From Pseudomonas persica (GTDB lineage: Bacteria > Pseudomonadota > Gammaproteobacteria > Pseudomonadales > Pseudomonadaceae): 64,000 nucleotides of DNA. This document shows positions 44,003-51,894 of the stretch, piece after piece. The position numbers were made by a program, and so were the translations under genes. The notes under the pieces were generated by a model, which was given only the letters and a program-made list of their open reading frames with translations, was not told the origin of the DNA and made no database searches. The DNA is taken from assembly GCF_900291015.1 (NCBI RefSeq), contig NZ_OLKL01000018.1:1-64000 (forward strand). Reading direction: 5' to 3'. The first letter of the stretch is position 1. Every line of letters starts with the position of its first letter.

Positions 44003-44737
44003 ATGAATCCATGGAAACTCCTGTGTCTGGCTCTGTTGCTGGCGCCGCTGAGCGTACACGCAGCGCCTGAGTTGAATGTCGGTGAGCTTTACGACTACCT
44101 GCCCGACGGCAAGAGCACCTTGCTCAAGCGTGTGCGCAATGGCGGTGATAGCACGGCCTTCGTCAAGGTCGCGGTGGTCGAGCTGGTCTATGACAAGAAC
44201 GGCGTCGCCCAGGAAGTCGACCTGGAGGGCCTGCCGTTGGAGCAGCGTGGCGTGGTGGCCAGCCCGGCCCGCTTGATCGTGCCGGCCCGGGGCATGCAAA
44301 CGGTGCGCTTGCTGTATCGCGGCAAGCGTGACCAGGAGCGCTACTTCCGATTGCGCTTCATCCCGGTGCTGCCTGAGCAGAACGATGGCTTTGCGGTCAG
44401 TGCACAGGAAGCCAAGGACTATCGCGAAAGCCTCACGGCAGGCGTCAACCTGCTCGCCGGCTACGGCACCTTGCTGTTCGTGCGGCCCAACGACACTCAG
44501 TTCGACACCCCGGTACGCGAGGAGAATGGGCGCGTGCGGGTGACCAACAACGGTAACGCCACGGTGGTACTCGACCACCTGCGCCTCTGCGCGGCTGATG
44601 GCCGTGATTGCTCCAACGCGACCAAGCAGCACTTGTTGCCAGGGCGGACCCGCACGCTCGATCAGCAACCGGGGAAGCACTATCGCTTCGAGCTGCAGGA
44701 AGGTGACAGGCACCAGGAAATGGTTTTCAACAGTTGA
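44003..44737 (+). CDS. Periplasmic fimbrial chaperone, alpha (CfaA/CblB) type
   Basis: A 244-aa protein with a signal peptide ending near LSVHA-APE. Motifs include LIVPARGMQTVRLLYRGKRD and YFRLRFIPVLPEQ, the strand pair that donates to unfolded pilins, and a C-terminal second Ig-like domain with VRVTNNGNATVVLDHLRLC. It should hold pilin and tip subunits for the usher. It comes after the usher instead of before the pilin and has its own motif-marked promoter region. The regulatory genes follow 33 bp on. Confidence 0.82.
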   Translation: MNPWKLLCLALLLAPLSVHAAPELNVGELYDYLPDGKSTLLKRVRNGGDSTAFVKVAVVELVYDKNGVAQEVDLEGLPLEQRGVVASPARLIVPARGMQTVRLLYRGKRDQERYFRLRFIPVLPEQNDGFAVSAQEAKDYRESLTAGVNLLAGYGTLLFVRPNDTQFDTPVREENGRVRVTNNGNATVVLDHLRLCAADGRDCSNATKQHLLPGRTRTLDQQPGKHYRFELQEGDRHQEMVFNS

Positions 44738-44770
44738 GCCAGCGGCTCTACCTGTAAAGGACGAAATACC

Positions 44771-45394
44771 ATGAGAATTCTTGTCGTGGACGACCACCCC
44801 TTCATTCGCTCCAGCGTTTGCATGCAACTGAGCCATGATGGCCACGAGGTGGTTGGACAGGCGGGCAACGGTATCGATGCCGTGCGCCTGGCCCGTGAAT
44901 GCATACCGGACCTGGTGTTGCTCGACATCATCCTGCCCGGCCTGGATGGGCTGCAAGTGCTGGCCCGGACCCGAGAGATAGAACCGCCGCCCAAGGTGCT
45001 GGTGCTGACCTCGCAGACAGCCGATTACTTTTCCCTGCGCTGCATGAAGGCCGGTGCTTCAGGGTTCTTGTGCAAGAGCGATGACTTGACGGAGTTGAGC
45101 AAGGCGGTTCAGGCATTGCGTTCGGGCTACAGCTACTTCCCGGATGTCTCGCACAGTTCGGTGAGGTGCGAGGACATGGCGGTCAGCGAGTCCCAGCGCC
45201 TGGCCATGCTCAGCAATCGCGAGATCATCATCCTCCAGCACCTGGCCCGTGGTTTGTCCAACAAGGTCATTGGTGAAAAGATGCTACTCAGCAACAAGAC
45301 CATCAGCACCTATAAAGGCCGGTTGTTGGAGAAACTCAGGGTGAGCACGCTGATCGAACTGGCCGACCTCGCACGCCGCAACCAGATGATCTAG
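44771..45394 (+). CDS. NarL/FixJ-type response regulator, BvgA/EvgA-like
   Basis: A 207-aa regulator. Receiver domain 1-120 with acidic pocket VVDDHP, phospho-acceptor D52 (LLDIILPG), T/S switch LTSQ and conserved K (FLCKSDD). LuxR-type HTH at about 145-205 (LSNREIIILQHLARGLSNKV, LSNKTISTYKGRLLEKL), very similar to the EvgA/BvgA/FimZ group. It lies 18 bp upstream of the kinase gene. It is the obvious candidate to bind the repeated motif upstream of the fimbrial genes. Confidence 0.9.
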   Translation: MRILVVDDHPFIRSSVCMQLSHDGHEVVGQAGNGIDAVRLARECIPDLVLLDIILPGLDGLQVLARTREIEPPPKVLVLTSQTADYFSLRCMKAGASGFLCKSDDLTELSKAVQALRSGYSYFPDVSHSSVRCEDMAVSESQRLAMLSNREIIILQHLARGLSNKVIGEKMLLSNKTISTYKGRLLEKLRVSTLIELADLARRNQMI

Positions 45395-45412
45395 CCCTGT
45401 GTCTGCGTGTTG

Positions 45413-48400
45413 ATGCGTTTTCTGCTTGCGATCGTGTTGTGCAGTTGTGCCATGACATTCGCCCAGGACGCCCCGCAGTTGTATTCGCGCGCGTGGCCCG
45501 AAGGCGTTCGCCTGGACCTCGATGGCCAGCAGTTGCGCTGGTTGTGGGAGCACCGCCAGCTTCGCCTGGGGGTGATCAACCGGGAGAACCCGCCGTTCGA
45601 TATCCTTGGCACGGGGCTGACCTACGAAGGCATCACCGCCGACTACGCCGGGATGCTGGCCAGGCAACTGCGCTTGCATCTGGACATCACGCTGTTCGTT
45701 ACTTTCGAAGAGGCCGCCGCAGCCTTGCGTGATGGCCGCATCGACCTGCTCGGCTCGGTCACGTCCCGGCAGGCGATGGAGGCTGGCCTGCGGTTGTCGC
45801 GGCCCTACGCCCATGATGAACCTTGGTTGCTCGAGCAGGCCGATGATGCGTTTGTATCGCTTGAGCCGCAACGGCCCTTTCGCCTGTCGGTTCTGGAGGG
45901 TTATCGCTCACCGGAGCAGATCCGCACGTACTATCCGAACGCCCAGGTACAGCCCTACCCGGCGCCTGCCAGCGCCCTGGCAGCTTTGATGCTGAACCAG
46001 GCCGACGTGTTCCTGGGCAATGCCCAGGGCATCCGTTATGTGCTGGGGCGCAATCAATCGGGCGAGTGGCGGGAGGTCGGCCGTGCCGGGATGCCGGGGC
46101 AGGACGTGGGCTTTGCCATGGCGGACAATCGCAGCCCCTTGGCGGAACTGGTCGACATGGCGCTCGATAGCCTGACCGAGGAGCAGCATGCCAGGGTCCA
46201 CACGCGCTGGCGTTCGAGCATCACGGAAAACGACCTCTCCAGTCCCTTGCAACTGACCGATGCCGAAGAGCGCTGGTTGCATGACAACCCGAGGATCACC
46301 GTGCTGCTGGACGAACACCTGCTGCCGCTGAGCTACCGTGACGCCAACGGCGAGTGGCGTGGCCTGAGCCTGGACATCCTGCAGATGATCAGCCGGCGCA
46401 CCGGCCTGCACTTCGATGTCAGGCGCGGCGGCACTATCGAGCAGATGATCGATCAGTTGCGCAGTGGCCAGGCGCAATTGATCGGTGGCCTGCCCGACAG
46501 CCCGTCGCGTCGGCGGCAACTGGACTTCAGCCGTGCCTACCTCAGTGCGCCCCGGGTGCTGGTGACCCGTGACGAAGCCTGGGCGCCGTCCGACCTTGCC
46601 CAGCTCGAAGGCCAGCAGGTGGCGGTGGTGGCCGGGAGCGTGTCGCAGGAAACCTTGCGCCAACGGTATCCCGGAATTCGCACGCACCTGACGGCTGGGC
46701 CGCTGGAGGCCCTGCGTGCGGTGGCGCGCGGCCAGGCCATGGGGGCGATACTGACCTACGATGACGCCCGCTCCATGATTGCCCGCTGGTACCCCGGGAG
46801 CCTGAAGATAAGTGCCAGCCTGCCCTTGTCACCGGTGCACTTTGCCTTCGCCAGTGTCCGTGGTGCGAAGGAGCTGCAAGGGATCCTCAACAAGGCGCTG
46901 CTCACGCTGGCCCCGCAGGAAATCGACAACCTGGTACGGCGCTGGCGTAACCCGATGATCGTCGCCGACGGCGTGTGGCCGCGTTACAAGAGTCGGATCC
47001 TGCTCGGTTTCTCGGCGGTGCTTGTCCTGTTGGCCATGACCTTGTTGTGGGTGCGCTACCTGCGGCGGCTGCACCTGAAGTTGCGACGTGCCACCCGTAA
47101 GGCCGAGCAGGCGAACCAGGCCAAGACCGATTTCCTGGCGACCATGAGCCATGAGATCCGCACGCCGCTGCACGCGGTGCAGGGCATGCTGGAGCTGGCT
47201 CAGCGCAAGGCTGCCCAGGGTGTGCTCGACCGCCTGGCCATCGATGTGGCCAGTGATGCCGCCCATGGCTTGCTGGAGTTGATCGGCGATATCCTCGATA
47301 TCACCCGCATCGAGGCGGGCCGTTTGCAACTGGTGCCGGAACGGGTTGGCCTGCACGAACAGGTCGCCCGGGTGGTGCAATTGTTCGAGCAACAGGCGAA
47401 CGCCAAAGGCGTGGCCTTGCACCTGGAGGTCCAGGGCGACATCCCTGCATGGGTCATGCTGGACCCGCTGCGTTTCAAGCAAGTGCTGGCCAACCTGGTG
47501 AGTAACGCTATCAAGTTCACCCAGCAGGGGTATGTACGAGTGAGTCTGCGGGGGCGACGGCAGGCGCAGTGCCTGCAGGTCGAACTGTCGGTCGAGGATA
47601 CCGGGATCGGCATCGCCGCCTCGGAGCTGCATGCCCTGGGCCAGTTGTTCCGCCAGGCCAGCAACCAGCGGCAATCCGCCCGTAGCAGTGCGGGCCTGGG
47701 CCTGGGCATCAGCCGCAGCCTGTGCGAGATGATGGGGGGTAGCCTGCAGATACACAGCGTGCTGGGCAAGGGGACTCAGGTGAATGTCTTTCTGGACCTG
47801 GCCCTGGCCGAGAGCGAAGCTCGCGTCGAGCCGCAGCCGGTATTGCCGGAGCCCGTCCGGCAAGCGCGTCTTCGAGTGCTGGTGGCCGATGACTATTCGT
47901 CCAACCGTCTGTTGCTCGCGCAGCAGCTCGATTACCTCGGGCACCAGGCCAGAGTCGTCGAAGATGGCGCCCAGGCGCTGCGCCTGTGGCTCAAGGAGGA
48001 CTTCGATATGGTGATCAGCGATTGCTGTATGCCACGCCTCAACGGTTATGCCTTGTCACGCGCGATCCGCGAACATGAGCGGCGCACGGGCAGGCTGCCC
48101 TGTCGTGTGATCGGTCTGACCGCCAGCGCCGTGGAGCGCGAGCGCCGGCGTTGTCGTGCGGCCGGCATGGACGAATGCCTGTTCAAGCCATTGGGGCTGA
48201 ACAGCCTTGCGCGTGCCTTGGCCAATTGCCAGCGGCGGGCCCAGGACCAGCAGGCGCCGATGTTCGACCTGAGCCACCTGGAGCACCTGGTGGGTAGCGA
48301 TAACGCTGCGTTCAAGGCTTTGCTGCGTGACCTGCGCAGCAGCAACCGGGACGACCTGCAGTGTCTGGAGGCGCTCAACGATGATGTGCCTGCGTTGGCG

Positions 48401-48706
48401 GAACTGGCTCATCGGGTCAAGGGCGGCGCTCGGATTGCCCGCGCCGATGCCCTGATGGCCGCGTGCGAGCAGGTCGAACGGTGTTGCCACGCCCAGCCTC
48501 TGGAACGCGCTGCGCTCGGCTTGGCAGTGCGTGCCATGGGCGACGCCATGCGGTGCCTCGAACTGCAGCTGGCGCGCCAGGCCGGGCAGGGCGTGGCGGG
48601 GTCATATCATGCCGAGCAACAACAATACCAACAGGACCACCAGCACCACGCCGACGATGCCGGACGGGCCGTAGCCCCAGCTGCGCGAGTGCGGGAAGAC
48701 CGGTAA
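45413..48706 (+). CDS. Hybrid sensor kinase of the BvgS/EvgS type, PAS-less
   Basis: A 1097-aa inner-membrane kinase. A signal peptide is followed by two periplasmic Venus-flytrap domains (about 40-270 and 280-515), one transmembrane helix (about 530-550), HisKA with the phospho-His in [10 protein letters not shown] (about 579), HATPase (about 676-800, [16 protein letters not shown]), receiver (about 820-940, [12 protein letters not shown]) and Hpt with His in [11 protein letters not shown] (about 1005). Only about 20 residues separate the membrane helix from HisKA, so the PAS domain of BvgS and EvgS is absent. The last 35 residues (from [17 protein letters not shown]) are encoded opposite the DUF3309 gene and look non-native. 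Start ATG 45413; GTG 45407 and TTG 45410 are in frame. Confidence 0.88.
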   Translation: MRFLLAIVLCSCAMTFAQDAPQLYSRAWPEGVRLDLDGQQLRWLWEHRQLRLGVINRENPPFDILGTGLTYEGITADYAGMLARQLRLHLDITLFVTFEEAAAALRDGRIDLLGSVTSRQAMEAGLRLSRPYAHDEPWLLEQADDAFVSLEPQRPFRLSVLEGYRSPEQIRTYYPNAQVQPYPAPASALAALMLNQADVFLGNAQGIRYVLGRNQSGEWREVGRAGMPGQDVGFAMADNRSPLAELVDMALDSLTEEQHARVHTRWRSSITENDLSSPLQLTDAEERWLHDNPRITVLLDEHLLPLSYRDANGEWRGLSLDILQMISRRTGLHFDVRRGGTIEQMIDQLRSGQAQLIGGLPDSPSRRRQLDFSRAYLSAPRVLVTRDEAWAPSDLAQLEGQQVAVVAGSVSQETLRQRYPGIRTHLTAGPLEALRAVARGQAMGAILTYDDARSMIARWYPGSLKISASLPLSPVHFAFASVRGAKELQGILNKALLTLAPQEIDNLVRRWRNPMIVADGVWPRYKSRILLGFSAVLVLLAMTLLWVRYLRRLHLKLRRATRKAEQANQAKTDFLATMSHEIRTPLHAVQGMLELAQRKAAQGVLDRLAIDVASDAAHGLLELIGDILDITRIEAGRLQLVPERVGLHEQVARVVQLFEQQANAKGVALHLEVQGDIPAWVMLDPLRFKQVLANLVSNAIKFTQQGYVRVSLRGRRQAQCLQVELSVEDTGIGIAASELHALGQLFRQASNQRQSARSSAGLGLGISRSLCEMMGGSLQIHSVLGKGTQVNVFLDLALAESEARVEPQPVLPEPVRQARLRVLVADDYSSNRLLLAQQLDYLGHQARVVEDGAQALRLWLKEDFDMVISDCCMPRLNGYALSRAIREHERRTGRLPCRVIGLTASAVERERRRCRAAGMDECLFKPLGLNSLARALANCQRRAQDQQAPMFDLSHLEHLVGSDNAAFKALLRDLRSSNRDDLQCLEALNDDVPALAELAHRVKGGARIARADALMAACEQVERCCHAQPLERAALGLAVRAMGDAMRCLELQLARQAGQGVAGSYHAEQQQYQQDHQHHADDAGRAVAPAARVREDR

Positions 48707-48754
48707 GCCACCAATCAGCAGAAGGATCAGGATGATGATGAGGATCGTGGTCAT
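48602..48754 (-). CDS. DUF3309-family small hydrophobic protein, 50 aa
   Basis: A short ORF on the minus strand reading [20 protein letters not shown], then [20 protein letters not shown] and a second hydrophobic helix ending LLLLGMI. The SWGYGPSG turn between two helices is the DUF3309 hallmark. AAGGACTCC precedes the ATG by a normal distance. Its 3' two-thirds overlap, antisense, the 3' end of the hybrid kinase gene. Function is unknown. Confidence 0.85.
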   Translation of the reverse strand: MTTILIIILILLLIGGLPVFPHSRSWGYGPSGIVGVVLVVLLVLLLLGMI

Positions 48755-48856
48755 GACGGAGTCCTTGCGTGGTTGAAGGTCAAGGGCCTCGGACTGCTGG
48801 CCTCTTGTAAATAAGGACTGGTGGGGTATGTCAAAGATTCCATTTGAATGGTTGCC

Positions 48857-48958
48857 TGTGCCGGCCTCTTCGCGGGTAAACCCGCTCCCACGGGGACAGT
48901 GCAGCCCTCAGGCCTGTGGTGATCCTGTGGGGGCAGGTTTACCCGCGAAGAGGCCGGA
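48857..48958. repeat. REP pair, first after the island
   Basis: Inverted REP copies with decay in both tails (CCCACGGGG left, GTGGGGGCAGG right). Confidence 0.88.
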
Positions 48959-49068
48959 GCTGACTACATACAGTCATGCCCGCCCATTCACTATCCTGAT
49001 GAACCCTGCCAGCCCCCCAGGCCTTGATTAGACTCGTTGCACCACCCATCGGAACAAGGCCAGCCACC

Positions 49069-49878
49069 ATGCAAAACCGCATCATGATCACCGGCGCCGG
49101 GTCCGGCCTCGGCCGCGAGATCGCCCTGCGCTGGGCGCGTGAGGGCTGGCGCCTGGCGCTGGCCGATGTCAACGAAGCCGGCCTGCGCGAAACCCTGGCG
49201 CTAGCCTGCGCGGCTGGCGGCGAGGGCTTCGTCCAGCGCTGCGACGTGCGCGACTACAGCCAGCTCACCGCCCTGGCCCAGGCCTGCACCGAGCAGTTCG
49301 GCGGCATCGACGTGATCGTCAACAACGCCGGCGTCGCCTCGGGCGGGTTCTTCGCCGAACTGTCGCTGGAGGACTGGGACTGGCAGATCGCAGTCAACCT
49401 GATGGGCGTGGTCAAGGGCTGCAAGGCCTTCCTGCCGCTGCTGGAGCGCAGCAAGGGGCGGATCATCAACATCGCCTCGATGGCCGCGCTGATGCAGGGC
49501 CCGGGCATGAGCAACTACAACGTGGCCAAGGCCGGCGTGCTGGCCCTGTCGGAAAGCCTGCTGGTGGAACTGCGCCAGCTGGAGGTGGCGGTGCACGTGG
49601 TGTGCCCATCGTTCTTCCAGACCAACCTGCTGGACTCGTTCCGCGGGCCGAACCCGGCAATGAAAACGCAGGTTGGCAAGCTGCTGGAAGGCTCGCCGAT
49701 CAACGCGGCGCAAATCGCCGACTACATCCACCAGCAGGTTGGCGCGGGTGAATTCCTGATCCTGCCCCACGAGGCCGGGCGCCAGGCCTGGCAACTGAAG
49801 CGCCAGGCCCCCGAGCGGCTGTATGACGAGATGGCTGAAATGGCGGTGAAAATGCGCGCCAAGGCCCATTCGCGCTGA
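49069..49878 (+). CDS. Short-chain dehydrogenase/reductase
   Basis: A 269-aa classical SDR with TGAGSGLG near residue 8, NNAG, and the catalytic Ser and Tyr-x3-Lys in NIASMAAL and SNYNVAKAG. The C-terminus (LYDEMAEMAVKMRAKAHSR) is longer than minimal SDRs. Substrate unknown. ATG 49069 begins MQNRIMITG. The gene ends about 120 bp before rsmI. Confidence 0.88.
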   Translation: MQNRIMITGAGSGLGREIALRWAREGWRLALADVNEAGLRETLALACAAGGEGFVQRCDVRDYSQLTALAQACTEQFGGIDVIVNNAGVASGGFFAELSLEDWDWQIAVNLMGVVKGCKAFLPLLERSKGRIINIASMAALMQGPGMSNYNVAKAGVLALSESLLVELRQLEVAVHVVCPSFFQTNLLDSFRGPNPAMKTQVGKLLEGSPINAAQIADYIHQQVGAGEFLILPHEAGRQAWQLKRQAPERLYDEMAEMAVKMRAKAHSR

Positions 49879-49885
49879 TTGGTCT

Positions 49886-49917
49886 GTAGGGAAATTTACC
49901 CAAAAATGTAGGGCGTT
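49886..49917 (+). promoter_or_regulatory. Motif resembling the fimbrial promoters, upstream of rsmI
   Basis: TGTAGGGAAATTTACCC followed by AAAAATGTAGGGCG shares GGGAAATTT-N-C-N-CAAA with fimbrial motif 2. Its GGAAATTT starts 109 bp before the rsmI ATG. CGAAT occurs 57 bp downstream, not 54. The likeness is partial and may be chance. Confidence 0.35.
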
Positions 49918-49998
49918 TCTGAATCACTGTAGCGCTATTGAGTAGCCGAATGCCATCAAGGCAGGCTCCGGTTTTCCCTTTCGCTGGAGGATCGGAGC

Positions 49999-50178
49999 AT
50001 GTTGGTAATAGGGCGCGAAGTAGGGGAGGTCATCGTGATTGGTGATGACATTCGGGTCATGGTGGTGGAGACGCGGGACGGGGTGGTGCGCTTTGGCGTG
50101 GATGCCCCGCGCCAGGTACCGGTGCATCGGGCCGAGGTGTACAAGCGCATCAAGGCTGCCAAGCAAAGCAAAGCCTGA
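49999..50178 (+). CDS. rsmI: CsrA/RsmA-family post-transcriptional regulator
   Basis: A 59-aa protein (MLVIGREVGEVIVIGDDIRV, then MVVETRDGVVRFGVDAPRQV and PVHRAEVYKRIKAAKQSKA). It has the full CsrA pattern, including the C-terminal VHRxEVYxRI that contacts GGA motifs in RNA. The gene order matches rsmI of P. putida KT2440 (from memory). GGAGG lies 8 bp upstream. It should repress or stabilise mRNAs of biofilm and motility functions together with RsmA and RsmE. Confidence 0.9.
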   Translation: MLVIGREVGEVIVIGDDIRVMVVETRDGVVRFGVDAPRQVPVHRAEVYKRIKAAKQSKA

Positions 50179-50185
50179 TGCCGCC

Positions 50186-50274
50186 TGCACTGGCCTCTCC
50201 CACAGGGATCGCATCGCTCGCGAGGATTGTGCCGTACCTGTGGGAGCGGGTTTACCCGCGAAGAGGCCAGGCCT
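50186..50274. repeat. REP pair with internally deleted left copy
   Basis: The left arm reads CTGGCCTCTCCCACAGGG: the TCGCGGGTAAACCCGC segment is gone. The right arm is complete (CTGTGGGAGCGGGTTTACCC). The pair can no longer form the full hairpin. Confidence 0.8.
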
Positions 50275-50275
50275 G

Positions 50276-50503
50276 CTAGTCGAGCAACTCCCGGGGCACA
50301 TCATGCCTGGCCAGCAACTGGCACTGCTGGCTTTCCGGGTCGAACAGGATGAACGCCTGGCCCTTGGCCAATGCCTGGCGCACCCGCAGCACACGGGTTT
50401 CCAGCGGGGTGTCGTCGCCGTTGTCGGTACCGTCGCGGGTGACGAAGTCCTCGATCAGGCGAGTCAGGGTTTCGGCTTGCAGTTGGTCGTAGGGGATCAG
50501 CAT
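50276..50503 (-). CDS. YheU/UPF0270-family protein
   Basis: A 75-aa protein with the family start MLIPYDQLQAETLTRLIEDF and VTRDGTDNGD. Small, soluble, widely conserved in gammaproteobacteria, function unknown. It converges with rsmI; the REP remnant lies between. Confidence 0.88.
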   Translation of the reverse strand: MLIPYDQLQAETLTRLIEDFVTRDGTDNGDDTPLETRVLRVRQALAKGQAFILFDPESQQCQLLARHDVPRELLD

Positions 50504-50579
50504 GGTGGGCGTTGCCTAGGGGTTGGTGGGGGCATGCTACGCGAAAAAACTGGCATTTTGGGGCCGCTTTGCATCCCCC

Positions 50580-51764
50580 TCAGCCCTTGTTCCCGAGCAG
50601 GCTATCCACCGCCGGCACCCGTGTCTCGCTCTCCATCTGCGCATCATGCTCCAGCTGGTGGCTGAAGCGTTCCAGCGACGCATTGGCCGGTTGCGAATCG
50701 CTGGCAAACACCGGCGGGCTCAGCAGGTACGCCGACAGCAACCGGCTCAGCGCCGCCAGGCTGTCGATATGGGTTCGCTCATACCCATGGGTGGCGTCGC
50801 AGCCAAACGCCACCAGCGCGGTACGAATGTCGTGCCCCGCCGTCACCGCTGAATGGGCATCGCTGAAGTAGTAACGGAACACATCGCGCCGCACCGGCAG
50901 GTCGTAGTCGCCGGCCAGTTTCAGCAGGTGGCGGGACAAATGGTAGTCGTAAGGCCCTGACGAGTCCTGCATGGCCACGCTCACTGCATGCTCGCTGGAG
51001 GCTTGCCCGGGCGCCACCGGGGCGATGTCGATGCCGACGAACTCGCTGACATCCCAAGGCAGCGCGCCAGCGGCGCCCGAGCCGGTCTCCTCGGTGATGG
51101 TGAACAGCGGGTGGCAGTCGATCAGCGGCTGGCGGCCGCTTTCCACCACGGCTTTCAGCGCCGCCAGCAGCGCTGCCACACCGGCCTTGTCGTCCAGGTG
51201 GCGGGCGCTGATATGGCCGCTTTCGGTGAATTCGGGCAGTGGGTCGAAGGCTACGAAATCACCGATGCTCACGCCCAGTGCCTCGCAGTCGGCACGGGTG
51301 GCGCAGTAGGCGTCCAGGCGTACCTCCACGTGTTCCCAGCTGATCGGCATCTGGTCGATGGCGGTATTGAAGGCATGCCCGCTGGCCATCAGCGGCAGCA
51401 CGCTACCCCGGTATACGCCAGTGTCGGTGAACACGCTGACCCGGCTGCCTTCGGCAAAGCGGCTGGACCAGCAGCCGACCGGCGCCAGGGCCAGGCGGCC
51501 GTTGTCCTGCACCTGGCGCACACTGGCGCCGATGGTGTCCAGGTGGGCGGATACGGCACGGTCGGGCGAGGTCTGCCGGCCCTTGAAGGTGGCGCGGATG
51601 GTGCCCCGGCGGGTCAGCTCGAAAGGGATGCCCAGCTCGTCCAGGCGTTCGGCCACGTAGCGCACGATGGTGTCGGTGAAGCCGGTGGGGCTGGGAATGG
51701 CGAGCATCTCCAGCAACACGCGCTTGAGGTAGTCGAGATCGGGTTCGGGATGTCGGTCGGACAT
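50580..51764 (-). CDS. M42-type peptidase associated with the NAGGN osmoprotectant system
   Basis: A 394-aa zinc peptidase. Metal-site motifs are SAHLDTIG, HLDDKAGVA, TITEETGSG and a C-terminal THGYERTHIDSL. In Pseudomonas this family accompanies the genes for N-acetylglutaminylglutamine amide and probably helps break the osmolyte down. Start 51764 was chosen (MSDRHPEPDLDYLKRVL); the longer frame is REP sequence. It lies downstream of asnO-ngg in the same direction, with a REP pair in between. Confidence 0.87.
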   Translation of the reverse strand: MSDRHPEPDLDYLKRVLLEMLAIPSPTGFTDTIVRYVAERLDELGIPFELTRRGTIRATFKGRQTSPDRAVSAHLDTIGASVRQVQDNGRLALAPVGCWSSRFAEGSRVSVFTDTGVYRGSVLPLMASGHAFNTAIDQMPISWEHVEVRLDAYCATRADCEALGVSIGDFVAFDPLPEFTESGHISARHLDDKAGVAALLAALKAVVESGRQPLIDCHPLFTITEETGSGAAGALPWDVSEFVGIDIAPVAPGQASSEHAVSVAMQDSSGPYDYHLSRHLLKLAGDYDLPVRRDVFRYYFSDAHSAVTAGHDIRTALVAFGCDATHGYERTHIDSLAALSRLLSAYLLSPPVFASDSQPANASLERFSHQLEHDAQMESETRVPAVDSLLGNKG

Positions 51765-51784
51765 GGTTGGGGACTCCTTTACTC

Positions 51785-51891
51785 CTGTGCCGGCCTCTTC
51801 GCGGGTAAACCCGCTCCTACAGGTACAGCGCTGCCCGCAGGAACTGTGGGGTCGCTGTGGGAGCGGGGTTACCCGCGAAGAGGCCGGCACT
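51785..51891. repeat. REP pair between ngg and the peptidase gene
   Basis: Inverted REP copies inside the NAGGN gene set, ending four bases before the ngg stop. It may lower expression of the peptidase relative to the biosynthetic genes. Confidence 0.9.
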
Positions 51892-51894
51892 GGT

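Larger units (their letters stand above)
39220..48605 (+). other. Accessory island: alternate chaperone-usher fimbria with its own phosphorelay
   Basis: Six co-directional genes encode a tip protein, major pilin, usher, chaperone, response regulator and hybrid kinase. The block lies between actP and a DUF3309/SDR/rsmI segment which, as I recall, are close neighbours in KT2440. It contains no REP pair, whereas the rest of the window has about one per 2.7 kb. The right edge is placed where the kinase frame enters the antisense strand of the DUF3309 gene. No integrase, transposase or direct repeat was found, so the borders are inferred. Confidence 0.6.

Noticed and set aside
39220..48605. Prophage, transposon or ICE carrying the fimbrial genes
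   Set aside because: No integrase, transposase, terminal repeats or tRNA at the edges; only absence of REP and the right junction support transfer.
50039..50665. Open frame overlapping rsmI in another frame
   Set aside because: It covers the 59-aa CsrA-family gene out of frame and runs through a REP pair; the CsrA frame is clearly the coding one.
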